Source of the DNA: Sphingomonas taxi
GTDB taxonomy: Bacteria; Pseudomonadota; Alphaproteobacteria; Sphingomonadales; Sphingomonadaceae
DNA: 64,000 nt
Direction: 5' to 3'
Assembly (NCBI GenBank): GCA_003243195.1
Contig: QFQI01000003.1
Coordinates: 62,001 to 126,000, forward strand
Each line of letters begins with the position of its first letter. Within the stretch, counting starts at the first letter, position 1. The notes beneath the pieces are model-generated. The model was not told the DNA's origin. It did no database searches and saw nothing but the letters and a program-made list of their open reading frames with translations. Shown piece by piece: positions 1 through 8,129 of this stretch. A program made the translations under genes and the position numbers.

Positions 1-780
1 CGGACCGGGCATATAGCGGTCCACGGCGTCCGCGACCGACGACGCGGCCGGCGCGATCGTCAGCGCCAGCGCGACCGGCTGGCCGGGATCCACGGCGGGC
101 ACGATGTGCAGCAGCGCCGCGACCTGATCGGCGGGGTTGCGCGGCTGCGCGAACTGCATCCACTGGAGCATGCGGCGGTTGGTCGCCGCCGGATCGAGGT
201 CGAGCCCGACGATCATGTGCGCGTCGCGCCAGTCGCCCGCCAGCGCGAGCGCCAGCGCCAGGTTCTGGCGCGTACGCGCGTCGGCACCCGGCACGCGCAT
301 CGCCGCCATCAGCACCTCGACCCCCGCCTGCGCCCGCCCGGCCAGCGCGAGCGCCAGCCCGCGATCCGCGACCGGAATGGCGCCGGCATGCCGCTCCAGC
401 ACCGCCACCGCCGCATCGCCCTTGCCCTGCGCGATCTGCGACAGCGCGAGGTGCAGCGCACTGCGCCCGTCGCCGTCGTGCAGCGCCAGCGCGTCGCCGA
501 ACGCCTGTTCGGCGGACACGAAGCGGCCCGCGCGCAGATAGGCGGTGCCGAGCAGCGCGCGCAGCGCCGGATCGTTGCGACGCTGGTCCACCGCGCTCTC
601 GGCATGCGCCACCGCACGGGTCCAGTGCCGGTCCGCGAGCGCGCGCCGCGCGGCGGTGGCCTGCGCCTCGACCTGCCGGGCCGCGACATCCTCGCCGCCG
701 CGCGGCGCACGTCCACCCAGCGCGGTGCAGCCGGTGAGCAGCAGCGCGGCCGTCGCCAGCGTGACCAGCCACCGCGCCAT
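1..780 (-). CDS. TPR-type lipoprotein (TadD-like), 3' end outside window
   Basis: The first 260 codons are present and the gene runs off the left edge. The N-terminus is a lipoprotein signal: a hydrophobic stretch ending in LLTGC, with the acylated Cys at about residue 18. After it come Ala-rich helical repeats of tetratricopeptide type (for example around residues 45-110, with phrases such as LLGTAYLRAGRF and ALALHDGDGRSALHLAL). Such proteins are usually periplasmic assembly factors; TadD of the Flp pilus is one example. The ATG overlaps the TGA of the upstream ParA-like gene by one base, so the two are translationally coupled. The pilus link is inferred only from this pairing. Confidence 0.72.
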   Translation of the reverse strand, partial: MARWLVTLATAALLLTGCTALGGRAPRGGEDVAARQVEAQATAARRALADRHWTRAVAHAESAVDQRRNDPALRALLGTAYLRAGRFVSAEQAFGDALALHDGDGRSALHLALSQIAQGKGDAAVAVLERHAGAIPVADRGLALALAGRAQAGVEVLMAAMRVPGADARTRQNLALALALAGDWRDAHMIVGLDLDPAATNRRMLQWMQFAQPRNPADQVAALLHIVPAVDPGQPVALALTIAPAASSVADAVDRYMPGP

Positions 781-1496
781 CATGCCGGCACCCGGCGGCC
801 GAAGCCGTTCACCTGCGGCCGCACCGCGCCATAGCCGCCCCCCGCCTTCGCGGCGGCAAAGACGGTGCGGCGGAAATTCGTTTCCATGCGATCCGACACA
901 TAGCTCCACAGATTGCGTATCTCGCCCGCCGAACGGCCCGCGGGATCCAGTTCCATCACGGTGCGCCCGTCGATCATCGACGCGGCGAAATCGCTGCGCT
1001 GGTGGATGGTGATCGGCGCGACGGTGCCGTGCTGCGACAGCGTGACGATCGCGTCGGAGGTGAGGCGCGCGTGCGGGATCGCGGCGTTGACGACGAAGAT
1101 CAGCGGCTTGCCCGAACGCCCGCACAGCTCGACCGTCGCACCCGCCGCGCGCAGATCGTGCGGGCCGGGGCGCATCGGCACCACGATCAGCTCGGCGAGC
1201 TGCACGACGCCCTGGATCGCCTGCGTGATCGCCGGCGGCGTGTCGATCACCGCCAGCCGGAATCCCTGTTCGCGGAGCCGGTCGAGATCGGCGGCGAGCC
1301 GCGTGACATGGGTGGGCGCGAAGGCGGGCCGGTCATCGGCGCGCGCCGTCCACCAGTCGGCCAGCGAGCCATGCGGGTCGATGTCGATCAGCACCACCGG
1401 ACCGGCCCCGACGTGCTGCGCCTGCACCGCGAGATGCCCCGCCAGCGTCGTCTTGCCCGACCCGCCTTTCTGCGATGCCACCGCGAGTACGCGCAT
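780..1496 (-). CDS. ParA/MinD-family ATPase
   Basis: A 238-residue protein with a deviant Walker A motif near its N-terminus (SQKGGSGKTT, residues 8-17). Next are a DIDPHGS switch segment at about residue 40 and a DTPP motif near 99, all typical of ParA/MinD ATPases. A longer frame begins 45 bases upstream, but the ATG at 1496 starts directly at the MRVLAVASQKGG strand where the family starts. There is no ParB partner beside it. It is coupled to a TPR lipoprotein, which suggests positioning or pilus assembly (CpaE-like) rather than chromosome partition. That role is inference; the fold is clear. Confidence 0.8.
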   Translation of the reverse strand: MRVLAVASQKGGSGKTTLAGHLAVQAQHVGAGPVVLIDIDPHGSLADWWTARADDRPAFAPTHVTRLAADLDRLREQGFRLAVIDTPPAITQAIQGVVQLAELIVVPMRPGPHDLRAAGATVELCGRSGKPLIFVVNAAIPHARLTSDAIVTLSQHGTVAPITIHQRSDFAASMIDGRTVMELDPAGRSAGEIRNLWSYVSDRMETNFRRTVFAAAKAGGGYGAVRPQVNGFGRRVPA

Positions 1497-1616
1497 GTCC
1501 GCCGTCGAACTCCCTCGTTGTTGCCGCACGGCGCATGCCATGCCGGCGGTGGAGGAAGCGTTAACGCGCGCGAACCATGTACGGGCGGACTGCGGGGCCG
1601 GCGATGACGGCGGCTG

Positions 1617-2498
1617 TCAGTCCGCGTGCCACTGCGCCTTGGGCACGCCCTGTGCCCACAGCAGCGCGGTCAGGTCGCCATGCCCGATCCGGGCGGCGGC
1701 GGCGGCGGCGACGATCGGCTTGGCATGGTAGGCGACGCCCAGCCCCGCCACCTCGATCATCGCCAGATCGTTCGCGCCGTCGCCCACCGCCAGCGTCGCG
1801 GCGGCGTCCAGCCCCAGCGCCGTGCGCGTCTCGATCAGCGTCGCGCGCTTCGTCGCGGCGCCCACGATCGGGCGCGACACGGTGCCCGCCAGCACGTCGC
1901 CGTCAATCTCCAGCACATTGGCGATCGCGCGGTCGAAGCCGATGTCGCTGGCGACCGGCCCGGCGAAGCGGGTGAAGCCGCCCGACACCAGCACCGCCGT
2001 CGCGCCCCAGCCGCGCATCGTGCGCACCAGCGCCCGCGCACCGGGCATCAGCCGCACGCGCTCGGCCAGGCAGGCGTCGATCACGCCCGCGTCCAGCCCG
2101 CGGAGCAGCGCGACGCGCGCGTCGAGCGCGGCCTCGAAGTCGAGTTCGCCGCGCATCGCCGCTTCGGTGATCGCCGCGATCTTCGGCTTGAGGCCGGCAT
2201 AGTCCGCGAGTTCGTCGATGCACTCGACGGTAATCATCGTCGAATCCATGTCCGCGACCAGCAGCATCTTGCGACGACCGTCGCGCGGCTGGACGACGAC
2301 ATCGACGTGCTCGAACGCCTGCTCCAGCGCGGCGCGCGCGGCCGTGGGGTCGTGGTCGAAATGCCAGTCGGCGGCGTCGCCCTCGTCGATCCACGCGCAC
2401 GCCGCCGGCGCGCAGCCGGCCGCCGCGAGCCGCCCCTGCGCGTCGGCCACGATGCTTGGCGTCAGCCGCCCTGCTGCTATCAGCGTCGCCGTGAACAT
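1617..2498 (-). CDS. serB: Phosphoserine phosphatase
   Basis: SerB removes phosphate from O-phosphoserine in the last step of serine synthesis. The 293-residue protein has an N-terminal regulatory region (residues 1-75) and then a HAD phosphatase domain. DMDST at residues 83-87 holds the nucleophile and acid/base Asp, VSGGF is motif II and GDGANDLAM is motif IV. The ATG was chosen because MFTATL begins the family's N-terminus; a much longer upstream frame is only antisense to miaA. The start codon overlaps the miaA start on the other strand (CATG at 2496-2499), so the promoter and ribosome site of serB must lie inside miaA. Confidence 0.95.
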   Translation of the reverse strand: MFTATLIAAGRLTPSIVADAQGRLAAAGCAPAACAWIDEGDAADWHFDHDPTAARAALEQAFEHVDVVVQPRDGRRKMLLVADMDSTMITVECIDELADYAGLKPKIAAITEAAMRGELDFEAALDARVALLRGLDAGVIDACLAERVRLMPGARALVRTMRGWGATAVLVSGGFTRFAGPVASDIGFDRAIANVLEIDGDVLAGTVSRPIVGAATKRATLIETRTALGLDAAATLAVGDGANDLAMIEVAGLGVAYHAKPIVAAAAAARIGHGDLTALLWAQGVPKAQWHAD

Positions 2499-3423
2499 GC
2501 CTACCCCCGAGAAGCCCCAAGATCTGCCGAGGCTGGCGCTCATCGCAGGGCCGACCGCCAGCGGCAAGAGCGCGCTGGCGATCGAGCTGGCGGAACGGAT
2601 CGGCGGCGTCGTCATCAATGCCGACGCCAGCCAGGTGTATCGTGACCTGCGCGTGCTCTCGGCGCGACCGCCACCGGCGGACGAAGCGCGCGTGCCGCAC
2701 CGCCTGTTCGGGCATGTCGACGGCGCGGACACCTGCTCGGCGGCACGCTGGGCGGCGGCGGCGGCGGCGGAGGTCGGGCGCACGCACGCCGCCGGGCTGG
2801 TGCCGGTGCTGGTCGGCGGGACCGGGCTGTACCTGCGCACGCTGTTCGACGGGATCGCGCCGGTGCCGGACATCGACCCGGACGTGCGCGCGGCGGTGCG
2901 CGCGCTGCCGGTCGCGGCGGCCCATGCCGCGCTGGCGCGCGAGGATCCCGCCGCCGCCGCGCGGCTCAACCCGCGCGACACGACACGGGTGGCGCGCGCG
3001 CTGGAGGTGGTGCGCGCGACCGGGCGACCGCTGGCAGCGTGGCAGGCGGAGCGCGTCGGCGGGATCGGCGCGACGGTGGCGGTGCGCGCCACCGTGCTGC
3101 TGCCGGACCGCGAGACGCTGATGGCGCGCTGCGACGCGCGGCTGGCCGACATGTTCGACGGCGGCGCGGTCGCGGAGGTCGCCGCGCTGCTCGCACGCGA
3201 CGACGTGCCCGGCGATGCGCCCGTGCGCCGCGCGATCGGCGTGCCGGAGATCGCCGCGATGCTGGCGGGCACGCTGACCCGCGATGCCGCGCTGGCGGCG
3301 GCGCGGCTCGCCACGCGGCGCTACGCCAAGCGGCAATATACGTGGTTCCGCAACCAGTTGCCCGCCGAATGGCAATGCTGCACCGCGCCAAACCTGCAAT
3401 TTTATTTCACCGAAGGGTGTTGA
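2497..3423 (+). CDS. miaA: tRNA dimethylallyltransferase
   Basis: MiaA transfers a dimethylallyl group to A37 of tRNAs that read codons starting with U. The 308-residue protein has the P-loop GPTASGKS at 18-25, the INADASQVY motif after it, VGGTGLY near residue 107, and the C-terminal RRYAKRQYTWFRNQ segment typical of the family. An in-frame GTG lies two codons upstream (2491); ATG at 2497 is preferred. Any promoter or ribosome site would have to lie inside serB, because the two genes are divergent with no spacer. About 78 bases separate it from ilvB, so it may be read into the ilv genes. Confidence 0.95.
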   Translation: MPTPEKPQDLPRLALIAGPTASGKSALAIELAERIGGVVINADASQVYRDLRVLSARPPPADEARVPHRLFGHVDGADTCSAARWAAAAAAEVGRTHAAGLVPVLVGGTGLYLRTLFDGIAPVPDIDPDVRAAVRALPVAAAHAALAREDPAAAARLNPRDTTRVARALEVVRATGRPLAAWQAERVGGIGATVAVRATVLLPDRETLMARCDARLADMFDGGAVAEVAALLARDDVPGDAPVRRAIGVPEIAAMLAGTLTRDAALAAARLATRRYAKRQYTWFRNQLPAEWQCCTAPNLQFYFTEGC

Positions 3424-3501
3424 CGCGTAACTTTCTATGCCGTAGCGCGCCCCGACCCGGCGAGCTAAGGGTGCTCGCCCGTCAATCCGAGGAGACGTGA
3501 C

Positions 3502-5262
3502 GTGACCGAGAAGAGCGGAGCAGACATCCTGGTCGAGGCGCTGTGCGATCTCGGCGTGGAGGTCGTGTTCGGCTATCCGGGCGGTGCCGTCCTGCCGATC
3601 TACGACGCCTTGTTCCGGTCGAAGCGGATCCGGCACATCCTCGTCCGCCACGAACAGGCCGCGACCCATGCCGCGGAGGGTTATGCGCGCTCGACCGGCA
3701 AGCCCGGCGTCGTGCTGGTCACCTCCGGTCCCGGTGCGACTAACGCCGTCACGGGCATCACCGACGCGCTGCTCGATTCGATCCCGATGGTGGTCATCAC
3801 CGGTCAGGTGCCGACCGCGCTGATCGGATCGGACGCCTTTCAGGAGGCGGACACGGTCGGCATCACGCGCCATTGTTCCAAGCACAATTATCTGGTGAAG
3901 GATCCCGCCCGGCTCGGCGCGGTGATCCACGAGGCGTTCCATATCGCCACCTCCGGCCGTCCCGGCCCGGTCGTGGTCGACATCCCCAAGGACGTGCAGG
4001 TCGCCACCGCGCGCTACACCAGACCCGGCCCGATCCAGCACAAGACCTATCGCCCGCAGATCAAGGCCGATCGCGCCGCGATCGAGCAGGTCGTCGACAT
4101 GCTGGCGGCGGCCGAGCGCCCGGTGCTCTATACCGGCGGCGGGGTCATTAATTCCGGCCCGGCGGCGTCGCAACTGCTGCAGGAACTCGCGCGGATCACC
4201 GGCGCGCCGGTCACCTCGACGCTGATGGGGCTGGGCGCCTATCCCGCCAGCGGGCCGCTGTGGCTGGGAATGCTGGGCATGCACGGCACCTATGAAGCCA
4301 ATATGGCGATGAACCAGGCCGACCTGGTGGTCGCGATCGGATCGCGCTTCGACGATCGCGTCACGGGGCGGCTCGACGCCTTCTCGCCGAACAGCCGCAA
4401 GGTGCACATCGACATCGACCGGTCGAGCATCAACAAGACAGTGCGCATCGACCTGCCCATCGTCGCCGATGCCGGCCATGCGATGGAGGACATGGTGCGC
4501 GTGTGGAAGGCGCGGCAGCACCCGAAGCCCGACACCGCCGAATGGCGGCGCCGGATCGACGGATGGCGCGCGCGGCGCTGCCTCGACTTTCCCGAAACCG
4601 GCCCCAACGAGAACAACGGCGAGATCATGCCGCAGCGCGCCATCCGCGCGCTGTACGACGCGACGCATCACCGCCAGCCGATCATCACCACCGAGGTCGG
4701 CCAGCACCAGATGTGGGCCGCGCAGCATTTCGGCTTCGACCTGCCCAACAAATGGCTGACATCGGGCGGGCTCGGCACGATGGGCTACGGCCTGCCCGCC
4801 GCGATCGGCGCGCAGCTCGGCCATCCCAACGCGCTGGTGATCGACATCGCCGGCGAAGCGTCGATCCAGATGAACATCCAGGAACTGGCGACCGCCACGC
4901 AATATCGCCTGCCCGTCAAGGTGTTCATCCTGAACAACGAATATATGGGCATGGTCCGCCAGTGGCAGGAGCTGACCTATGAGAGCCGCTATGCCGAGAG
5001 CTATTCGGACTCGCTGCCCGATTTCGTGAAGCTGGCGGAGGCATATGGCTGGAAGGGGATCCGCATCGAACGTCCCGACCAGCTCGATGCCGGGATCGCG
5101 GAGATGCTGGCGCATGACGGGCCGGTGATGGTCGACTGCATGGTGGCGAAGCTCGCCAATTGCTTCCCGATGATCCCATCGGGCGCGGCGCACACCGACA
5201 TGATCCTGCAGGCCAACGAGGTCAGCGGCACCATGGACGACGAGGCCAAGGCGCTGGTGTAA
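3502..5262 (+). CDS. ilvB: Acetolactate synthase, large (catalytic) subunit
   Basis: Condenses two pyruvates, or pyruvate with 2-ketobutyrate, in the first shared step of valine, leucine and isoleucine synthesis, using thiamine diphosphate, FAD and Mg2+. The 586 residues show the three AHAS domains. The catalytic Glu is in RHEQAATHAAEGYARS (E51). The ThDP/Mg motif reads GEASIQMN at 451-458, where most family members have GDxS, so Glu452 replaces the usual metal-binding Asp. The start is GTG with GGAG about seven bases upstream. It is followed by ilvN and ilvC in a biosynthetic order. I see no leader peptide with a run of Leu/Val/Ile codons in the 78 bases upstream. Confidence 0.96.
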   Translation: MTEKSGADILVEALCDLGVEVVFGYPGGAVLPIYDALFRSKRIRHILVRHEQAATHAAEGYARSTGKPGVVLVTSGPGATNAVTGITDALLDSIPMVVITGQVPTALIGSDAFQEADTVGITRHCSKHNYLVKDPARLGAVIHEAFHIATSGRPGPVVVDIPKDVQVATARYTRPGPIQHKTYRPQIKADRAAIEQVVDMLAAAERPVLYTGGGVINSGPAASQLLQELARITGAPVTSTLMGLGAYPASGPLWLGMLGMHGTYEANMAMNQADLVVAIGSRFDDRVTGRLDAFSPNSRKVHIDIDRSSINKTVRIDLPIVADAGHAMEDMVRVWKARQHPKPDTAEWRRRIDGWRARRCLDFPETGPNENNGEIMPQRAIRALYDATHHRQPIITTEVGQHQMWAAQHFGFDLPNKWLTSGGLGTMGYGLPAAIGAQLGHPNALVIDIAGEASIQMNIQELATATQYRLPVKVFILNNEYMGMVRQWQELTYESRYAESYSDSLPDFVKLAEAYGWKGIRIERPDQLDAGIAEMLAHDGPVMVDCMVAKLANCFPMIPSGAAHTDMILQANEVSGTMDDEAKALV

Positions 5263-5316
5263 CGACGGCGCGCGGGCCGCGGGCCGCGCACCGCCACCGA
5301 GCGCCCCAGCAACAGG

Positions 5317-5343
5317 GAGATTCCGGCGCCCGCCGGAATGACA
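5317..5343. repeat. REP-like extragenic palindrome before ilvN
   Basis: A near-perfect hairpin: arms ATTCCGGCG (5320-5328) and CGCCGGAAT (5331-5339) around a two-base loop, then GAC. It belongs to the same family as the elements at 5925, 5980, 21417, 25707 and 60515, which share a GTCAY-CCGGCG core. The right arm carries the only purine-rich stretch (CGGAA) before the ilvN start at 5348, so the hairpin may overlap the ribosome site. Confidence 0.7.
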
Positions 5344-5347
5344 TGAC

Positions 5348-5863
5348 ATGCATATCCGTGAAGAAAAGGCCGAGCGGCATACGCTGGCGGTGATCGTCGA
5401 CAACGAACCGGGCATCCTGGCGCGGATCGCCGGGCTGTTCACCGCGCGCGGCTACAACATCGAAAGCCTGACCGTCAGCGAGATCACCGCCGACAAGGCG
5501 GTCAGTCGCATCACCATCGTGACGTCGGCATCGCCGGCGACGCTGGAGCAGATCGTCGCGCAGCTCGACCGGCTGGTGCCCGTCCACCGCGTCCACGACC
5601 TGACCGCCGAGGGCGAGCATGTCGAGCGCGAGCTGGCGATGGTGAAGGTGCGCGGCACCGGCGACCAGCGGATCGAGGCGCTGCGGCTGGCCGAGGTCTA
5701 TCGGGCGCGGGTGGTGGATGCGACCACCAGCAGCTTCGTGTTCGAGGTGACCGGCGGATCGGCCAAGATCGACAAGTTCGTCGAGCTGATGAACGAGGTC
5801 GGGCTGATCGAGGTCGCGCGTACCGGCATCGTCGCGATCGCGCGCGGCAGGGACGCGGCGTAG
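5348..5863 (+). CDS. ilvN: Acetolactate synthase, small (regulatory) subunit
   Basis: Partner of IlvB that gives valine feedback control and raises its activity. The 171-residue protein has an N-terminal ACT domain (about residues 11-85, with VIVDNEPGILARIAGLF and YNIESLTVS) and the C-terminal domain of the IlvH/IlvN family. Length is normal. The ATG at 5348 is the only start that preserves the ACT domain. It has no classical Shine-Dalgarno; a REP hairpin ends four bases before it. Immediately after the coding part, TAGCG is repeated three times (5861-5875), the first TAG being the stop codon. Confidence 0.95.
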   Translation: MHIREEKAERHTLAVIVDNEPGILARIAGLFTARGYNIESLTVSEITADKAVSRITIVTSASPATLEQIVAQLDRLVPVHRVHDLTAEGEHVERELAMVKVRGTGDQRIEALRLAEVYRARVVDATTSSFVFEVTGGSAKIDKFVELMNEVGLIEVARTGIVAIARGRDAA

Positions 5864-5924
5864 CGTAGCGTAGCGTCGCGCCGGCCCGCTCGTCCTCGAC
5901 GGCGACGCCGGCATCTTTTCAACC

Positions 5925-6004
5925 GTCACCCCGGCGCAGGCCGGGGTCCGGAACCACAAGCGCCGCCGTCCGCGGCTCCGGAACCCGGCCCTTGCCGGGA
6001 TGAC
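5925..6004. repeat. Inverted pair of REP-like elements (BIME-like) before ilvC
   Basis: Two copies of one palindromic unit face each other at 5925-5955 and 5974-6004. Reading the second on the minus strand, 25 of 31 positions match the first by my alignment. Each unit also folds alone (CCCCGGC/GCCGGGG in the first, CCCGGC/GCCGGG in the second). The pair lies in the 164-base gap between ilvN and ilvC and ends 23 bases before the ilvC start. It may stabilise mRNA ends or attenuate read-through; neither is shown. Confidence 0.75.
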
Positions 6005-6027
6005 GATCGGCAAAAGGAAAAGGGAAT

Positions 6028-7047
6028 ATGAAGGTCTATTACGATCGCGACGCCGATCTGAACCTCATCACGGGCAGGAAGATCGCCATCGTCGGCTATG
6101 GCTCGCAGGGCCATGCGCACGCGCAGAACCTGCGCGATTCGGGCGTGACCGAGATCGCGATCGCGCTGCGCGAGGGGTCGGCGACCGCGAAGAAGGCCGA
6201 GGGCGCCGGCTTCAAGGTGATGTCGACCGCCGACGCCGCCGGCTGGGCCGACATCCTGATGATCCTGGCCCCCGACGAGCATCAGGCCGCGATCTGGGAG
6301 AACGACATCAAGGGCCGGCTGAAGCCGGGCAGCGCGCTCGCCTTCGCGCATGGCCTGAACGTCCATTTCGGGCTGATCGAGCCGCCGGCCGATATCGACG
6401 TCATCATGATCGCGCCCAAGGGTCCGGGCCATACCGTGCGCAGCGAATATGTGCGCGGCGGCGGCGTGCCGTGCCTGATCGCGGTGCAGCAGGACGCCAG
6501 CGGCAACGCGCACGACGTGGCGCTCGCCTATGCCTCGGGGGTCGGCGGCGGCCGCTCCGGGATCATCGAGACCAACTTCAAGGAGGAGTGCGAAACCGAC
6601 CTGTTCGGCGAGCAGGCGGTGCTGTGCGGCGGCGTGACCCATCTGATCCAGGCCGGGTTCGAAACGCTGGTCGAGGCCGGCTACGCGCCCGAAATGGCCT
6701 ATTTCGAATGCCTGCACGAGACGAAGCTGATCGTCGACCTGCTGTACGAGGGCGGGATCGCGAACATGCGCTATTCGATCTCGAACACCGCCGAATATGG
6801 CGACATCGTCACCGGCCCGCGGATCATCACCGAGGAGACGAAGAAGGAGATGAAGCGCGTGCTGGCCGACATCCAGTCGGGCCGGTTCGTGAAGAACTTC
6901 GTGCTCGACAATCGCGCCGGCCAGCCGGAGCTGAAGGCCGCCCGCAAGGCCGCGGCCGCGCACCAGATCGAGAAGACCGGCGCGGAGCTGCGCGCGATGA
7001 TGCCGTGGATCGGCGCCAACAAGCTGGTCGACAAGGAAAAGAACTGA
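6028..7047 (+). CDS. ilvC: Ketol-acid reductoisomerase (NADP+)
   Basis: Rearranges and reduces acetolactate or acetohydroxybutyrate to the dihydroxy acid, second step of branched-chain amino acid synthesis. The 339-residue length fits the short class I enzymes. The Rossmann motif GYGSQGHAHAQNL starts at residue 23. The knotted C-terminal domain has the metal-binding segments (ETDLFGEQAVLCGG and HETKLIVDLLYEGG). AAGGAAAAGGG lies just upstream of the ATG. It is third in the order ilvB-ilvN-ilvC and is followed by a terminator-like hairpin at 7116-7146. Confidence 0.97.
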   Translation: MKVYYDRDADLNLITGRKIAIVGYGSQGHAHAQNLRDSGVTEIAIALREGSATAKKAEGAGFKVMSTADAAGWADILMILAPDEHQAAIWENDIKGRLKPGSALAFAHGLNVHFGLIEPPADIDVIMIAPKGPGHTVRSEYVRGGGVPCLIAVQQDASGNAHDVALAYASGVGGGRSGIIETNFKEECETDLFGEQAVLCGGVTHLIQAGFETLVEAGYAPEMAYFECLHETKLIVDLLYEGGIANMRYSISNTAEYGDIVTGPRIITEETKKEMKRVLADIQSGRFVKNFVLDNRAGQPELKAARKAAAAHQIEKTGAELRAMMPWIGANKLVDKEKN

Positions 7048-7115
7048 TCGACGGGCGGCGGGCGGCGGCGGGGCGACCCCCTGCCGCCCGCACCCTGCCG
7101 GCGCCGTGCGCCGGT

Positions 7116-7146
7116 CCCCCGAGCCACGGCCGCGCCGGTTCGGGGG
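7116..7146 (+). terminator. Hairpin after ilvC
   Basis: Arms CCCCCGAGCC (7116-7125) and GGTTCGGGGG (7137-7146) pair over ten bases with one G-U, around an 11-base loop. A smaller GCCGGCGC-type hairpin lies just before it. There is no T-run, as is common for high-GC terminators, so efficiency is uncertain. Confidence 0.45.
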
Positions 7147-7265
7147 GCGGGAGCCGGCGGGGCGGCGACCCACGCCCTGCCCCGCCCCGACGCCTGCCCC
7201 AACCTAACGAATTCGTAATCCCGAACCTGATTGCCGCTCGCCGCGCGCTCCTGTAATCGCGCGCC

Positions 7266-8039
7266 ATGCGGACGGCGACGTACCGAGCTTCGTCGTACCG
7301 GACCCGCGATGACGCGGGCAGCCGCGTCATATCCACGCTGCTGGCGCTGGCCGTGGCGGCGGCGATCGTCTTCGCGTTGCTGACGATGGGCGGCGTGGTG
7401 CGCGGCGATTTCGGCGACGGTCGCCGGCTCACCACCTTCGACGTGACGAACGAGGGCGCGAGCGAGCGCAAGCCGACGCAGCGTCGCGAGACGCGCCAGC
7501 GCCAGGCCGCGCAGCGCAGCGAGACCCCCGTGACGCCGACGCCCGCGCAGCCCCGTCCGCCGACCCCGGCCCCGCCCGTGCCCGATCCGGTGCTGCACCT
7601 GCCCGGCGTGATGATCCTCAGCCGCAGCGACTATGCCGCCGCCGACATCGGCCGCATCAAGGGCACCGCCGGCCCGGTGGCCGCGCCGGGCGGCGACAGC
7701 GGCGATGGCGACACCAGCGAGACGGTCGGGCTGGGGCCGGGTGGCGAGCCGCTGTATGCCGCCGAATGGTATCGCAAGCCGACGCGCGCGGAGACGTCCA
7801 CCTACATGCCCGCCGGTCGCACCGGATGGGGCATGGTGGCATGCCGCACCGCCCCGCGCTACCATGTCGAGGATTGCCGCGAGCTGGGCGAAACGCCCGG
7901 ATCGGGGATCGCGCGCGGATTGCGGCAGGCGGCGTGGCAGTTCCTGGTGCGCCCGCCGCGCAAGGGCGGCACCCCGCAGATCGGCGCGTGGGTGCGGATC
8001 CGCTTCGACATCACCAGCGGCGGCGAGGCGCCGGATTAG
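7266..8039 (+). CDS. TonB-like membrane-anchored protein, unknown role
   Basis: 257 residues: a short cytoplasmic N-terminus, one membrane segment (about residues 21-42, STLLALAVAAAIVFALL), a basic and then Pro-rich linker (about 60-105), and a C-terminal globular part. The C-terminus (AWQFLVRPPRKGG and GAWVRIRFDI) looks like the C-terminal domain of TonB energy transducers, and the overall plan matches TonB. No ExbB or ExbD lies nearby, so coupling to the proton motive force is not supported by context. There is no clear ribosome site before the ATG, and the exact start is uncertain. Confidence 0.65.
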   Translation: MRTATYRASSYRTRDDAGSRVISTLLALAVAAAIVFALLTMGGVVRGDFGDGRRLTTFDVTNEGASERKPTQRRETRQRQAAQRSETPVTPTPAQPRPPTPAPPVPDPVLHLPGVMILSRSDYAAADIGRIKGTAGPVAAPGGDSGDGDTSETVGLGPGGEPLYAAEWYRKPTRAETSTYMPAGRTGWGMVACRTAPRYHVEDCRELGETPGSGIARGLRQAAWQFLVRPPRKGGTPQIGAWVRIRFDITSGGEAPD

Positions 8040-8129
8040 CCGCGACGGGAAATCGACCGTTTCGCACGGTTCGTCTTCGCAACGACGCGAATCTGTGGTG
8101 CAAGGCTGCCCACAAAGGAGCTTTTTCCC

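Noticed and set aside
3424..3501. Leader-peptide attenuator before ilvB
   Set aside because: The only short frame has no run of Leu, Val or Ile codons and there is no terminator/antiterminator pair.
1903..5442. 1179-codon frame on the minus strand
   Set aside because: It is antisense to miaA, ilvB and ilvN. Its protein is Arg/His/Asp-rich with no motifs, a typical shadow of high-GC coding DNA. SerB itself begins at 2498.
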